A DNA stretch of 64,000 nucleotides from Methanosarcina flavescens. Lineage in GTDB: Archaea; Halobacteriota; Methanosarcinia; Methanosarcinales; Methanosarcinaceae. Location of the stretch: positions 3,100,001-3,164,000 of the forward strand of contig NZ_CP032683.1 of NCBI RefSeq assembly GCF_001304615.2, read 5' to 3'. A model generated the notes under the pieces. It was not told the origin of the DNA. It saw only the letters and a program-made list of their open reading frames with translations, and searched no databases. Below, piece by piece: positions 37,917 through 47,645 of the stretch. How positions within the stretch are numbered: position 1 is the first letter of the stretch; every line of letters begins with the position of its first letter. A program made the position numbers and the translations under genes.

Positions 37917-38588
37917 AACAACGATGAAAAATCGGAAAATGCCCTAAGAAACATTAAAGGCAGTTTTATCTTAAGCCGGCTTATTTTCTAGTTACAAAAA
38001 ACAAATGAAAACTACCTCCTTAAATCAAATTGTTTTCACAAAAACCCCTAATAAAAACTCCTATTTATAAGCCTGCCGCATCTCCCGTTTTTAGAAAAAG
38101 AAAACGATTTTAAAAAACGCGTTTGTTCTTTATTCATTGTTCAAATGGGAAATCTTTTCTCTACATGTGTAGTGGCATTTCATAAAACATCCAGTTTAAC
38201 CAAGGATTCCTGCAAGATTTTCTGAGATCTCCAAGAGACTCCTGTAACTTTATGCTTGCTGCTCTAGTTCGTGAACATTTCAATGCTGAGATCCCAGAGA
38301 TTGCAAGACTCACTGTTCGTTTGAAATTCTCAAGAAAAGCAACAGTTTGTTTGATAATAAAATCTCAAGAAAATAGCCTAATATTCAGAGAAAAAGAGTT
38401 AAAGTAAATCCAAAAATGCCTTTAAGTCTTAAAAATTTTAAAGTAAAGGAAGCAGGGTATGCTCAAGAGCAAACCCATTCCTTATTTCCATCTTAAGTCA
38501 ATCTGGGTTTTAATCCAAGTTCTATTCATTTACTCCTTTATTTATGCAGTTAGATTTTTCTATTTTCTCCAGCTTCTCTTCCCTTATT
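37917..38588. other. Intergenic region with a short unidentified open frame
   Basis: A 51-codon frame at 38252-38407 (plus) reads like protein (LAALVREHFNAEIPEIARL, then TVRLKFSRKA). It is open for about 20 codons upstream of its ATG. There is no ribosome binding site. It may be the tail of a lost gene. Otherwise AT-rich DNA only. Confidence 0.3.
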
Positions 38589-41246
38589 TCACCTGTGCCT
38601 TCTCCATTCCAGATACTTCGTAAACTCCATGACCATAAGGGTGGTTGAAGCCAGCGGGATTATCATTGCCCAGTCGGAAAGCGAGAGTGGAACAGTCCTG
38701 AAAGCCGTTTGCATGAAAGGCACGTAGATTGCAGCAAGCTGCAGAATTATTGTGCTCAATACGGCATAGATAAGGGACTTATTTGTAAAGATTCCCAGGG
38801 AAAATACCGAATATCGTTCCGAACGCCAGTTAAAGGCGTTAAACATAAGGGAAATAACTACCAGGGTAAAGATTAGGGTCTGGATTTTTGGGAGGGGTAT
38901 ACCGTTACCGAGAGCCCAGTAAAGAACCCCAAGCGACTGGACTGCAATCAAAAGTCCCAGTCCGAGGCTTGCTATAATCATTCGCTTTGAGACCAGCCCT
39001 TCTTTTGCTTTAGCCGGCTTCTGCTTCATAAGCCCCCTGTCAGGAGCTTCCAGGGAAAGCGCCATTGGAGGCAGGCCGTCTGTGATAAGGTTGATCCAGA
39101 GGATCTGAACCGCAATGACAGGCAGAATCTGCCAGGCAAGCACTCCGACAAGCACGATAAGTACGAGACCTATGTGACATGTAAGACCGTATGCAATGAA
39201 GTTTTTAATATTCTTCAGGATATTCCGACCCTCTTCGACTGCCGACACGATGGATGCGAAATTGTCATCGGTCAGGATCATGCTCGAAGCTTCTTTACTA
39301 ACATCCGTACCTGTAATACCCATAGCTATTCCCATATCTGCGGCTTTCAGAGCAGGAGCGTCATTTACTCCGTCTCCCGTCATTGCAACTATGTATCCCT
39401 TTTTCTTGAGGGCCTCAACCACTTTCAGCTTGTGTTCTGGATATACCCTTGCGTAGACCGAGACTTTTTCCACTATTTCTTCGAATTCTTTATTGTCAAG
39501 CGCATCCAGTTCGACGCCTGTGAGGATAAGATCTCCTTCCCGGAAAATCCCGAGTTCCTTTGCAATCGCAAAAGCCGTGGTCTTGTGGTCGCCCGTAATC
39601 ATCACGGTCCGGATTCCTGCACTGGTACAGGTAGCAATCGCGGTCTTTACCTCCTCTCTAGGAGGGTCACGCATACCCATAAGCCCTGCAAAAATCATTT
39701 CTTTCTCAGCGTCTTCAGCAAGAGTATCTTCCGGAACCTTGCGGTAGGCAAATCCCATAACCCGAAGTGTCTGATTTGCCATGTCGTTTACTACATTGAG
39801 GATTTCCTGCTTTCTTTCGGAGGTTAACTCTTCTTCACACTCCCCAAGGAAAATTTTCGTGCATGAAGCAAGGATAACTTCAGGGGCTCCTTTGGAATAC
39901 GCATACGTCCCATCTTCGAAACAATTGAGAGTGGTCATCATCTTCCTCTCGGAAGAAAAGGGGATTTCTCCTTTGCGCCTGTGTTTTTCCTCAAGGGCGG
40001 TTTTCCAGATGCCTTCTTTAGCTGCCACAACTACAAGAGCGCCTTCTGTAGGGTCACCTGTAATATCCCATACTCCATTTTCCTCAACCAGTCCTGCATC
40101 GTTACAGAGAACTCCCGCAACCAGCAGCCTGTGAAGATGCACGTCTTCAGAAACAGGTCTATCTCCGCTGAAGAAATCCCCTATAGGTTTATATCCTTCG
40201 CCAGTAACACTTAAGAGGGTTCCATTCACGTACACCTTATCAACAGTCATCTTGTTCTGGGTAAGCGTCCCGGTCTTATCGGTACAGATAATATTGGTAG
40301 AGCCAAGTGTTTCTACTGATGGCAGTTTTCTTACAAGTGCGTGCCTCTTTACCATTCTCCGAACACCAAGCGCAAGCCCGACTGTCACAACCGCGGGGAG
40401 AGCTTCGGGAATAGCCGCAACCGCAAGGGCAACTCCCCAGAGAAACATCTCAAAGGGATCAAAGCCCTGGAAAATTCCGAGTATAGCTACAAAAGCCACG
40501 ACTATAAGGGTTGCAGTCCCGAGCCAGCGCCCGAACTGGTCAAGCTTCTCCTGAAGGGGTGTTTTCTCCCTTTCGATTTCACCCAGAAGCCCGGCAAGTT
40601 TCCCAAAAGCCGTATTCATGCCGGTTGCCGTAACAACGGCTTTACCCCTGCCGTAGGTGACCGAGGTTCCGGTGTAAGCCATGTTTTTTCTGTCAGGCTG
40701 TGGGGTTTCGGTAGGAAAGATGTCTGTACATTTTCCTACAGGAATGGATTCTCCGGTGAGTGAGGACTCATCTATCTCCAGGGAGAGGGCTTCAAGAAGC
40801 CTTGCATCCGCAGGAATCCGATCTCCTGCCTGCAAAATTAAAATGTCGCCTGGGACAAGCAGGGAAGACGGAATTCTCACCTCTTTTCCGTCCCTTATAA
40901 CCAGGGCTTCTGGGCTGGTAAGTGACTTCAAAAGTTTTATTGATTCTTCTGCCCTGTATTCCTGAACAAAACCAAGCACGCCAGCAAGAATCACGGTAAA
41001 CAGGATAACAAAAGCATCAACAAACTCTCCAAGGAAAGCAGAAACAAGTGCTGCAGCGATCAAAATTATAATAAGGAAACTTTTGAACTGGGAAAGAAAA
41101 AGCTTTACAACCGAGGTTTTTTCTTCTTCTTTAAGTTCGTTTTTTCCGTATTTTTCAAGCCGGTTCTTCGCTTCTCCCGAACTCAATCCGTTTTCGGATG
41201 TGTTCAGGGTCTTTAGAACCGCGTCTGCGGCTTCGTCATAATACAT
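38589..41246 (-). CDS. P-type cation-transporting ATPase, Ca2+ (type IIA) class
   Basis: The product is an 885-residue membrane pump that moves a cation using ATP. In order: N-terminal cation-ATPase domain, TM1-2, actuator domain with SLTGES, TM4 with the ion-site motif IPEALPAV, phosphorylation site DKTGTLTQNKMTV, N-domain, hinge TGDGVNDAPALK, and TM5-10. 'NLITDGLPPMALS' in TM6 resembles the SERCA motif NxxTDGxPA, which points to Ca2+. Type is inferred from motifs. The gene stands alone on the minus strand. Confidence 0.94.
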   Translation of the reverse strand: MYYDEAADAVLKTLNTSENGLSSGEAKNRLEKYGKNELKEEEKTSVVKLFLSQFKSFLIIILIAAALVSAFLGEFVDAFVILFTVILAGVLGFVQEYRAEESIKLLKSLTSPEALVIRDGKEVRIPSSLLVPGDILILQAGDRIPADARLLEALSLEIDESSLTGESIPVGKCTDIFPTETPQPDRKNMAYTGTSVTYGRGKAVVTATGMNTAFGKLAGLLGEIEREKTPLQEKLDQFGRWLGTATLIVVAFVAILGIFQGFDPFEMFLWGVALAVAAIPEALPAVVTVGLALGVRRMVKRHALVRKLPSVETLGSTNIICTDKTGTLTQNKMTVDKVYVNGTLLSVTGEGYKPIGDFFSGDRPVSEDVHLHRLLVAGVLCNDAGLVEENGVWDITGDPTEGALVVVAAKEGIWKTALEEKHRRKGEIPFSSERKMMTTLNCFEDGTYAYSKGAPEVILASCTKIFLGECEEELTSERKQEILNVVNDMANQTLRVMGFAYRKVPEDTLAEDAEKEMIFAGLMGMRDPPREEVKTAIATCTSAGIRTVMITGDHKTTAFAIAKELGIFREGDLILTGVELDALDNKEFEEIVEKVSVYARVYPEHKLKVVEALKKKGYIVAMTGDGVNDAPALKAADMGIAMGITGTDVSKEASSMILTDDNFASIVSAVEEGRNILKNIKNFIAYGLTCHIGLVLIVLVGVLAWQILPVIAVQILWINLITDGLPPMALSLEAPDRGLMKQKPAKAKEGLVSKRMIIASLGLGLLIAVQSLGVLYWALGNGIPLPKIQTLIFTLVVISLMFNAFNWRSERYSVFSLGIFTNKSLIYAVLSTIILQLAAIYVPFMQTAFRTVPLSLSDWAMIIPLASTTLMVMEFTKYLEWRRHR

Positions 41247-41559
41247 CCAGTTTTTATCTCCAGTTTAATCCATGCAAACGCCTTCAAGTTAACAGCGTTT
41301 ACAATCTGTCAATTTTAACTTATTTTCGGGAGCGTTATTAATTTAGTAATAGAATATAGAACTTTGTATGGAAAGATCCTTAAAATGCTCCTGCAAGTCT
41401 TTCACAGGTGCATTAAAATGAAAATTTATGTTTAATTCTGCTATAAAACAGGAATTTAATACTTAAAACAAAACAGGGTAAAAGCAGAGTAACTGGAGAG
41501 TCGCTTCTTAAGGCTGAGTGTTAAGATAAAAATAATTTTAGGGGCAGTTATCCGGGGGC
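41247..41559. other. Intergenic region, nothing recognised
   Basis: About 310 bases upstream of the ATPase gene and downstream of the methyltransferase gene. AT-rich, without hairpin or repeat that I could see. Confidence 0.35.
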
Positions 41560-42168
41560 TCACCGCAGTTTTCCCCGGACGACAATCAATTCCTCGAAAG
41601 AAACTTTTTTTCTTGCCACAACCTCAACCACAAACCCGAGTTTCTCCATTTTTTCCTTAACCGCTTCCATTCCGGTAATGGAAGAGATAAGCACAAGAAT
41701 CTTTCCTCCTGGCTTGAGATAGTCTCTTACTTCGTCCAGAAACCGGTCCAGAGTCTCTCTCCCGCTGGTTCCACCATCAAAAGCATAATTCAGCCATCCG
41801 GGAATTTTTTCCTCCTTCGATGTGGGCAGATAGGGTGGGTTGAAGAGAATAAGGTCAAAACGAGTCTCCTGATGCCGGGGTTTGAGCCCTTTGAAAAGGT
41901 CGGTACGGATAACCTCAATCCCATTCATTTTCGCACAGCGTACAGCGTGCGGGTTAATCTCGGTGGCGACAAGGCGGATATCTTTCAAGTTTGCAAGGAG
42001 TACAGCCGATACAAAACCTGAACCTGTCCCTATCTCAAGAATGTGCATGCCTGGTTTTGCCTCTATCAGGGCTGCATCGGCAAGTAAGAAAGAATCTTCG
42101 GCAGGTTCATAGACAAGGTCCGTGTCACCAAGCTTGATCCTAGCTTTTCTGTATTCGATTTCAACCAT
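41560..42168 (-). CDS. HemK/Mtq2-type protein N5-glutamine methyltransferase
   Basis: The product is a 202-residue SAM-dependent methyltransferase that in archaea and eukaryotes methylates the GGQ glutamine of the class I release factor (aRF1). The SAM site is 'ILEIGTGSGFVSAVLLA' (about 44-60), with 'VATEINPHAVRCA' next. The substrate-glutamine motif NPPY is in 'LILFNPPYLPTSKEE'. It lacks the N-terminal helical domain of bacterial PrmC, as archaeal members do. It starts 12 bases after the ksgA stop and ends a conserved translation-related operon. Confidence 0.92.
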   Translation of the reverse strand: MVEIEYRKARIKLGDTDLVYEPAEDSFLLADAALIEAKPGMHILEIGTGSGFVSAVLLANLKDIRLVATEINPHAVRCAKMNGIEVIRTDLFKGLKPRHQETRFDLILFNPPYLPTSKEEKIPGWLNYAFDGGTSGRETLDRFLDEVRDYLKPGGKILVLISSITGMEAVKEKMEKLGFVVEVVARKKVSFEELIVVRGKLR

Positions 42169-42180
42169 AATTCCGAGTTC

Positions 42181-43014
42181 TTATTGTTCTTTTGTTTCTG
42201 CGAGAATTAATTTCTTTAAATTAACTATCTGATTTGCGACGTGTGCAAGTTCGTCTGGAGTCAGGTTTTCAGCGCGTTTGTTCATTAAATCCTCAGGCAG
42301 CCGGGCAATTACTTCTTTAACACTAGGAATTTTAAGCATGTGATTCGTGTTCAGGATTGCGTTTTTCAGTTTTTTCCGTCGCTGGCTGAAGACAGCAGCC
42401 ACAAAATCCATGAAAAAAGCCTGGTCTTTAACCTCGAAAGGTGCAGGGCGGGGAACAAGTTTGACCACTGCAGAATCAACCTCTGGTGACGGCTGGAAAG
42501 CGCTCTTAGGGACTTTCATCAAAATAGAAGCGTCAGCGAAATAGCACGTATCGACTGTAAGACGTGAATAGTCCTTACAGTTGGGCTGGGAAACCATCCG
42601 GGCTGCAAACTCATACTGGTACATGAGAATGCCAAGTTTAAACTTATGGCGGAGGAGCTTGAAAGTAATCTCCGAAGAGATGGAATAAGGAAGGTTAGAG
42701 ACGACCTTACTGAATTCCGGGAAATCTACTTTAAGAGCATCACCGGCAATGATCTCAATATTTTCAACCTCATCAAAACGGTCATGCAGAATTCTGACCA
42801 GAGCAGGGTCAAGTTCAATTACAATTACTTTTTTTGCCTTCTGTGCAAGCCTCTCTGTAAGGTTTCCGACACCTGCACCGATTTCAAGGACAACGTCATC
42901 AGGATCCAGATCAGCAGCAGCTACTATCCTGTCCAGATAGCCTGCATCGACCAGAAAATGTTGATCAAAAGTGCCTCCTTTTATATTATATTTTTTAAGA
43001 AGAGAACGAACCAG
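42181..43014 (-). CDS. ksgA: 16S rRNA dimethyladenosine transferase KsgA (Dim1), CUG start
   Basis: This enzyme dimethylates two adjacent adenines near the 3' end of 16S rRNA. The coding frame is open well beyond the ATG at 42624 (MYQYEF). The N-terminal part with 'GGTFDQHFLVDAGYLDRIV', the SAM motif VLEIGAGVGNLTERL and the catalytic NLPYSISSEITF lies upstream of it and is essential. No ATG, GTG or TTG exists upstream before a TGA. A CTG at 43014 has AGGAGGT eight bases before it and gives (L/M)VRSLLKKYNIKGGTF, the usual family start, so a 277-residue protein. It is in the rpl21e-rpoF-DUF655-ksgA-mtq2 cluster. Confidence 0.9.
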   Translation of the reverse strand: MVRSLLKKYNIKGGTFDQHFLVDAGYLDRIVAAADLDPDDVVLEIGAGVGNLTERLAQKAKKVIVIELDPALVRILHDRFDEVENIEIIAGDALKVDFPEFSKVVSNLPYSISSEITFKLLRHKFKLGILMYQYEFAARMVSQPNCKDYSRLTVDTCYFADASILMKVPKSAFQPSPEVDSAVVKLVPRPAPFEVKDQAFFMDFVAAVFSQRRKKLKNAILNTNHMLKIPSVKEVIARLPEDLMNKRAENLTPDELAHVANQIVNLKKLILAETKEQ

Positions 43015-43021
43015 AGTTGAG

Positions 43022-43028
43022 ACCTCCT
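43022..43028 (-). promoter_or_regulatory. Strong ribosome binding site that fixes the ksgA CUG start
   Basis: AGGAGGT on the minus strand sits seven bases before CTG 43014-43012. It matches the anti-Shine-Dalgarno end of archaeal 16S rRNA and has ideal spacing. No standard start codon is available downstream within the conserved N-terminus. Confidence 0.8.
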
Positions 43029-43179
43029 GAGTAAATCAAGTATGAGTTCTTTATTTCCTTTAGTCTGAAGCGAGCCAGGTTAATGAAGATTAAGGTCATT
43101 TAAAGTCATAATCAAAAGCTAAATAAACCTGACTATATAAGAATTATTGAATAAAAAAAGAATAGAGAGAGTTCACAGC

Positions 43180-43911
43180 TCACTCGGCTTTCTGGCGGCG
43201 TGGGGGAATTGTGAACAGCCTGTACTTGATGAAATCATCCTTGAGTTCTTCTTCAATCCTGTTGGCAATGACTTTAGCCGGGTCATGCAGGCTTGGAATT
43301 CTCTCACGGATATCCTGGAAACTCTTGAATTCTCCTTTTTTGCGCTCGTCGATTATAGACCACATGAGTTTTTTGCCTATCCCGGGCAGAAGATCAAGCA
43401 TGTGCAGGCGTGTAGTTATGGAATGGGCCTCGTTGAAAAACTTTACAAAACGCTCCTCCTGATACCTGACACATGCCTCAAGGATAAAAGGCAGTTCAAG
43501 ATTGGCTCCTGCCGTAAGCTCAGAATAGCCTATTCTTTGCTTTACGTGATCGATTTCATCCCGATCTCCAGGGCCTATATAGACCCTTGACTGGATTTGA
43601 GGAACTACGCCGTTTTTGGGAACAAGCTCCATAAGGGTAAATTTTTTGTCTCCCACAGCCTGGACAAGAGGCTTCTTCTGGTATGAAGCGGTGCTATTAA
43701 TGGACTTCCCATATGGGAGGTAGTCAAGAACCCATGCATATTCCTCTCTTTCCTGCAAAATTTCCTGGGATTTTCCGGATGAGCGCGAAGCTCTCTCTGA
43801 TTGTCTATCTGATTGTGGTTTGCCTGTCGGACGCCTGCCGCCATAAGAAGGTTTTTCAGCAGCTGATCTGCCAGCGTACGGTCTACCTGATTGCGACTTC
43901 TCTACTCTCAT
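43180..43911 (-). CDS. DUF655 protein, predicted RNA-binding with helix-hairpin-helix
   Basis: From ATG 43911 (AGGATGTG upstream; a longer frame to 43947 is not needed) the product has about 243 residues. A basic, Ser/Arg/Gly-rich N-terminal tail (about 1-55) is probably disordered. It is followed by a DUF655 core with an OB-like part ('EYAWVLDYLPYGKS', 'VPKNGVVPQIQSRVYIGPGD'). A helix-hairpin-helix follows ('LDLLPGIGKKLMWSIIDERK'). The family is archaeal and conserved beside rpoF and ksgA. A role in translation or ribosome assembly is inferred from location. Confidence 0.9.
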   Translation of the reverse strand: MRVEKSQSGRPYAGRSAAEKPSYGGRRPTGKPQSDRQSERASRSSGKSQEILQEREEYAWVLDYLPYGKSINSTASYQKKPLVQAVGDKKFTLMELVPKNGVVPQIQSRVYIGPGDRDEIDHVKQRIGYSELTAGANLELPFILEACVRYQEERFVKFFNEAHSITTRLHMLDLLPGIGKKLMWSIIDERKKGEFKSFQDIRERIPSLHDPAKVIANRIEEELKDDFIKYRLFTIPPRRQKAE

Positions 43912-44140
43912 CAGCACACATCCTATCAAATAAATATAAAATCCCATGGGAATCTGTGTTCAGGATGTAACTGATCCTGAGTCACACGATTTACTTTCAT
44001 TCGGTTTGGAACCTATCCCATTAATTGGACTTGTCGAATATTCACAAAATCACGAGTATTCCTAAAATTTTATACTGTCCTGTAACCTTCATCCCCGGAC
44101 TCCATCTTCCAAACTCAAAGAGTCCTCTGTGTTCGATTTC

Positions 44141-44162
44141 AAATCAGGGTACTCCCTGATTT
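44141..44162 (-). terminator. Perfect hairpin between rpoF and DUF655
   Basis: AAATCAGGG pairs with CCCTGATTT across a four-base loop. It lies about 85 bases after the rpoF stop and 230 bases before the DUF655 start on the minus strand. It may end or partly attenuate the upstream transcript. The rest of 43912-44245 is AT-rich without other features. Confidence 0.45.
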
Positions 44163-44245
44163 AAAGCACTTTAAGTTTCGAATACTTCCCTTATAAACAA
44201 CAAGATGAAAACTGCTATATAGCTTATTCCCTTTTCATTTCAGTT

Positions 44246-44599
44246 TTATTCAATGGCTTCCAGCACGTAATCGAGAATCAGATCCAGTTCCTCATTGCTC
44301 AGGGTATATTTCTCTTTAGCGTAGATTGATCGGATTTCGTCCCTTGACTGAGGCAGAATATCTGCGATCCTGATAGCGATTGCAGGCTTCATTTTTTCAA
44401 GCTCTAATAACTTGTTAACCAATTCTCTTGATTTTTCCCCGCTGATTTTTGAAAACTGTTCAGCATGACGCAGGGCCTTTCTGAAACTGTATCCTATCTC
44501 AAGCCCCTGCTCCCTGCGCTCATCTGCGATCTTGGTAAGTAGTTCTCTAACTTCGGCCAAGGTCAATAATTCTTCACTGAGGACTTCCTTAACTATCAT
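44246..44599 (-). CDS. rpoF: RNA polymerase subunit Rpo4 (RpoF)
   Basis: This is the stalk subunit of archaeal RNA polymerase that pairs with Rpo7 and helps initiation and transcript exit. From ATG 44599 the product has 117 residues, the normal size. The frame to 44659 adds 20 unlikely residues. 'MIVKEVLSEELLTLAEVREL' opens the family, and an HRDC-like C-terminal domain follows ('LLELEKMKPAIAIRIADILP'). Order after rpl21e and before DUF655 is as in many euryarchaea. Confidence 0.92.
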   Translation of the reverse strand: MIVKEVLSEELLTLAEVRELLTKIADERREQGLEIGYSFRKALRHAEQFSKISGEKSRELVNKLLELEKMKPAIAIRIADILPQSRDEIRSIYAKEKYTLSNEELDLILDYVLEAIE

Positions 44600-44967
44600 T
44601 GAAATACACTCTTTTTGACTTAAAAGCTGTTTATGACGAAATTCGATCGTATTTAGCAATGACCTGAAATTGTTACAAATAATCGTATCCTAATCTGGCT
44701 CAGGTATATGTCTGACAAACGATATATAATTATAGATATCCCCGTATCAGAATAAGAGATAAAATCTTAAAAGCAGTTTCTTCAAACTCCCACTCACCTT
44801 TTAGCAAGTCTCCCGGGGGAGATTGAGTTTCTTACACTTATCTACAGGCCATATTCTTGGGAGTTTCCATAAACTCCTGGCAGTAGGCCAAGCTACAGTA
44901 GAAGCCTGCATACTGTAAACTCAGGAAAAAGGGTTAGGTTTTACAACCTAACTGCCCGGAATCGGAA
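44600..44967. other. Intergenic region between rpl21e and rpoF with three hairpins
   Basis: On the minus strand, beyond the rpl21e stop, come a terminator-like hairpin (44926-44952), a second stem GGAGTTT/AAACTCC (44860-44877), and a GC-rich palindrome TCTCCCGGGGGAGA (44809-44822). The 368-base gap and these structures suggest rpoF has its own promoter. Confidence 0.5.
44926..44952 (-). terminator. Terminator after rpl21e
   Basis: A perfect 8-bp stem GTTAGGTT/AACCTAAC with a four-base loop is followed on the minus strand by CCTTTTT. It begins 15 bases after the rpl21e stop codon. Confidence 0.65.
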
Positions 44968-45318
<351 letters not shown>

Positions 45319-45407
45319 CTAGATAAGATGGATATTATTTAAATAAATGTTCAGTCAGGCAATACTCTCCTGACCTGCGCATTAAATAAACCTGATTCAG
45401 ATTGAAT

Positions 45408-46703
45408 TTAAATATCGACGTTGACCACATCAAGATCTTCCACAAGCGCAGGGATACCTAAAAGCCCGCTCAGGTTCGGGTTTGTCCTGCCCTCATCTCC
45501 GGAAATAAGCTCTTTTACATACAGTCCGCCTTCGCAGTTTACTGTTATGTAAGCATAGCCCTCGGATGTCAGTTCCTCAAGCCTGATGCTGTGCACGCGC
45601 CTTTTCCTGATAAGATCAGCCCGCCTGTGAACCACACGCTTTGGAGTCTGCTGTGAAATCTCTGCGCCACTCAAAGCCTCAAGGCTGGATTTAAGCTTTT
45701 CCTCTGAAACAGGCTCTTTAAATGTAACTTTAAGCTTATAAGTTTTATCCGCCTTTGAGCTTTTCAGGGTCTCAATCATATCTTTTCCAGTGAAAGCAAG
45801 CTCGCTTACCTCAACTTTTCCGGCAGCTTTTTCGTTGATGTCTCTCATGAGGGCTTCAAGATCTACGCTGCGTTTTTTAGGGGATTTTGCTTCCACTATA
45901 AAAGGCCTTCCACTTCCAAGCATCAGGGCATCGATATCTTCTCTACCAGAACCGTGAAAAGCCGTATCTGTTGCCTGGAAAGCTTCGATTACAGGCCCTT
46001 TTATAAGCTCGTCTACGGATTCCTGGTACTGTTTCCCTGTAAAACCGCATCTTTCGCATCCCTTTCCCTTGCATTTCCTGCACGGCCAGCGAGTCTGGGG
46101 GATTCCCCTGACCAGCTTACGATAGCGCCCCAGAATATATGCCGAGCGGACCTGGAGTTCAAGTTCGTTTCTTGCAAGATCAAGGGTAATTGTGATGTCA
46201 GGATTCTCAAAATCCACATCTTTCTGGAATTTCTCAGCTATTCTTTTACCCACTTCCCTATTAAGTTCGGTCTTAATCTGTTCGGCGTACGCAGTTCCTA
46301 TCTCAGCCCAGAGTATCTCTTCGTTTTCACTCAGAAGCCCACTAACCTTTGTGCCCACGAGGAATGTTGAGTATTCAAGGCCTTCAAGGGCTTTTGCAGC
46401 TTTATCAGCCCATTCATCCAGTTTCTTGAACTGGTCAAGGCAAACCCAGCACTGTTCATCTTCACCCCTGATTCCGAGTGTCTTTCTTGCAAACGCACTG
46501 CAAGGTGCAAGCTCCTTAAGAAGAGAATCGTCATTTTCAGTTTTGTTGATTCGGTCTCCTTCCAGGGCAAGGGCTAGTTTCAGGGCCTGCCCACGTTCTC
46601 TGTTGCTCAGGCCGGTGGACAGTTTTGCAAACTGGCGGCCCAGGCAGTTGTCACATACAGGGCCTTCGTGCAGAATCTTTTTTGAGATTTCAAGTACATC
46701 CAT
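45408..46703 (-). CDS. pus10: tRNA pseudouridine synthase Pus10
   Basis: The archaeal enzyme makes pseudouridine at tRNA positions 54 and 55. The product has 431 residues. The N-terminal part has a zinc site from 'CDNCLGRQFA' and later 'CWVC', with a further cysteine cluster 'CRKCKGKGCERCGFTG' (about 212-227). The catalytic domain follows, with the aspartate in 'GREDIDALMLGSGRPFIVEA' (near residue 256) and 'VKELISGDEGRTNPNLSGLL' near the end. The upstream neighbour on the same strand is trmY, whose enzyme acts on the pseudouridine at position 54 that Pus10 creates. Confidence 0.95.
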   Translation of the reverse strand: MDVLEISKKILHEGPVCDNCLGRQFAKLSTGLSNRERGQALKLALALEGDRINKTENDDSLLKELAPCSAFARKTLGIRGEDEQCWVCLDQFKKLDEWADKAAKALEGLEYSTFLVGTKVSGLLSENEEILWAEIGTAYAEQIKTELNREVGKRIAEKFQKDVDFENPDITITLDLARNELELQVRSAYILGRYRKLVRGIPQTRWPCRKCKGKGCERCGFTGKQYQESVDELIKGPVIEAFQATDTAFHGSGREDIDALMLGSGRPFIVEAKSPKKRSVDLEALMRDINEKAAGKVEVSELAFTGKDMIETLKSSKADKTYKLKVTFKEPVSEEKLKSSLEALSGAEISQQTPKRVVHRRADLIRKRRVHSIRLEELTSEGYAYITVNCEGGLYVKELISGDEGRTNPNLSGLLGIPALVEDLDVVNVDI

Positions 46704-46955
46704 TTTCTTTCACTTTCTTCAAGCTCTTTGTTCGGAAATAGACCTGAGTGAATAATCAGGAAATGAGGGACAAATACTGGGTAAGAGCAACTGTCTTAAA
46801 GACGATATGTTACTGCCAGTCCCTGAAAAGGCAAAACTTAGGAAACACGGATTTCCGGAAAAAGTATTCGGAAAGATGCCTCCAGATAGGTCTCTATTCT
46901 GATACAGGAAGGTGGAATATAATTTTTGCGTTAGAATAAATTCAGGGACTTCAAC

Positions 46956-47591
46956 TTAATTCTCAATCCAGCGTTCGATTTCTCCGGGCGACTCCCCTCT
47001 TTGCGCTTCAGCTCTATCCAGCTCATTATGCACAAGGGTTATGCAGTGGTTGGAGTGAAGGGAAAGAGGCCCCACCGAGATAATTTTCGCCCCTGCCTTA
47101 AGAAGTTGCTCTTCCTCTTCTTCTGTAACCCCTACATGGTCTCCCAGGAAGAAGACAGGGTCTCGGATCTCATTTGCAATTGCTCTGATATCCTCGCCGT
47201 CCTCTCTCAGGTAGAACAGGGTGCGCCCCTCAAACTTCGAGAGCAGGAAACTAAGGTCTCCCCTGCGAATCCAGATGCCTGGAGTGGAACGAATATCTTG
47301 CTCGGTTGCATCCTTTTTAAGGGCTTTCTGGATAAGAGAACCGCTGCTTCGCTCGTCTGGATTGAGATATCTCAGGTGAAGCCCTTCAAACCTGATGATT
47401 TTTCCAGGGTCAGGTTCTCCAAGAAGCAGCAAGTGCACATTTACATCCCTGCGCATTCCGAAAGAGAGAAAAAGGGCAGAACTCACGCAGCGGCAAAGGA
47501 TATCCATTCTTCCTGCGGAACCAGGAAGATCGTTTAAAGAAAAATCGCCGTCTGTCTTTGCTTTATGCCCTATAATAACGATATCGCGCAT
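46956..47591 (-). CDS. trmY: tRNA (pseudouridine54-N1)-methyltransferase TrmY
   Basis: This SPOUT-class enzyme methylates N1 of pseudouridine-54 in archaeal tRNA, giving m1-pseudouridine in place of ribothymidine. From ATG 47591 (MRDIVIIGHKAKTDGDFSLN; a frame to 47639 adds 16 residues without support) the product has 211 residues. The SPOUT knot region shows 'PVFFLGDHVGVTEEEE' and 'ISVGPLSLHSNHCITLVHNE'. The gene is directly upstream of pus10 on the same strand, with 252 bases between, so substrate maker and user are linked. Confidence 0.95.
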   Translation of the reverse strand: MRDIVIIGHKAKTDGDFSLNDLPGSAGRMDILCRCVSSALFLSFGMRRDVNVHLLLLGEPDPGKIIRFEGLHLRYLNPDERSSGSLIQKALKKDATEQDIRSTPGIWIRRGDLSFLLSKFEGRTLFYLREDGEDIRAIANEIRDPVFFLGDHVGVTEEEEEQLLKAGAKIISVGPLSLHSNHCITLVHNELDRAEAQRGESPGEIERWIEN

Positions 47592-47645
47592 GGGCACTAT
47601 ATTTACATAAGAAATATAAAAGATGTACGCAAACCTCATTAGGAA

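Noticed and set aside
34429-44706. Shared 14-mer ATCTGGCTCAGGTA at 34429 and 44693
   Set aside because: Flanks differ completely and only two copies were seen. Possibly a short regulatory word, but chance cannot be excluded.
46748-46939. 63-codon plus frame between pus10 and trmY
   Set aside because: GTG start without ribosome binding site, in a divergent position. More likely promoter DNA of pus10.
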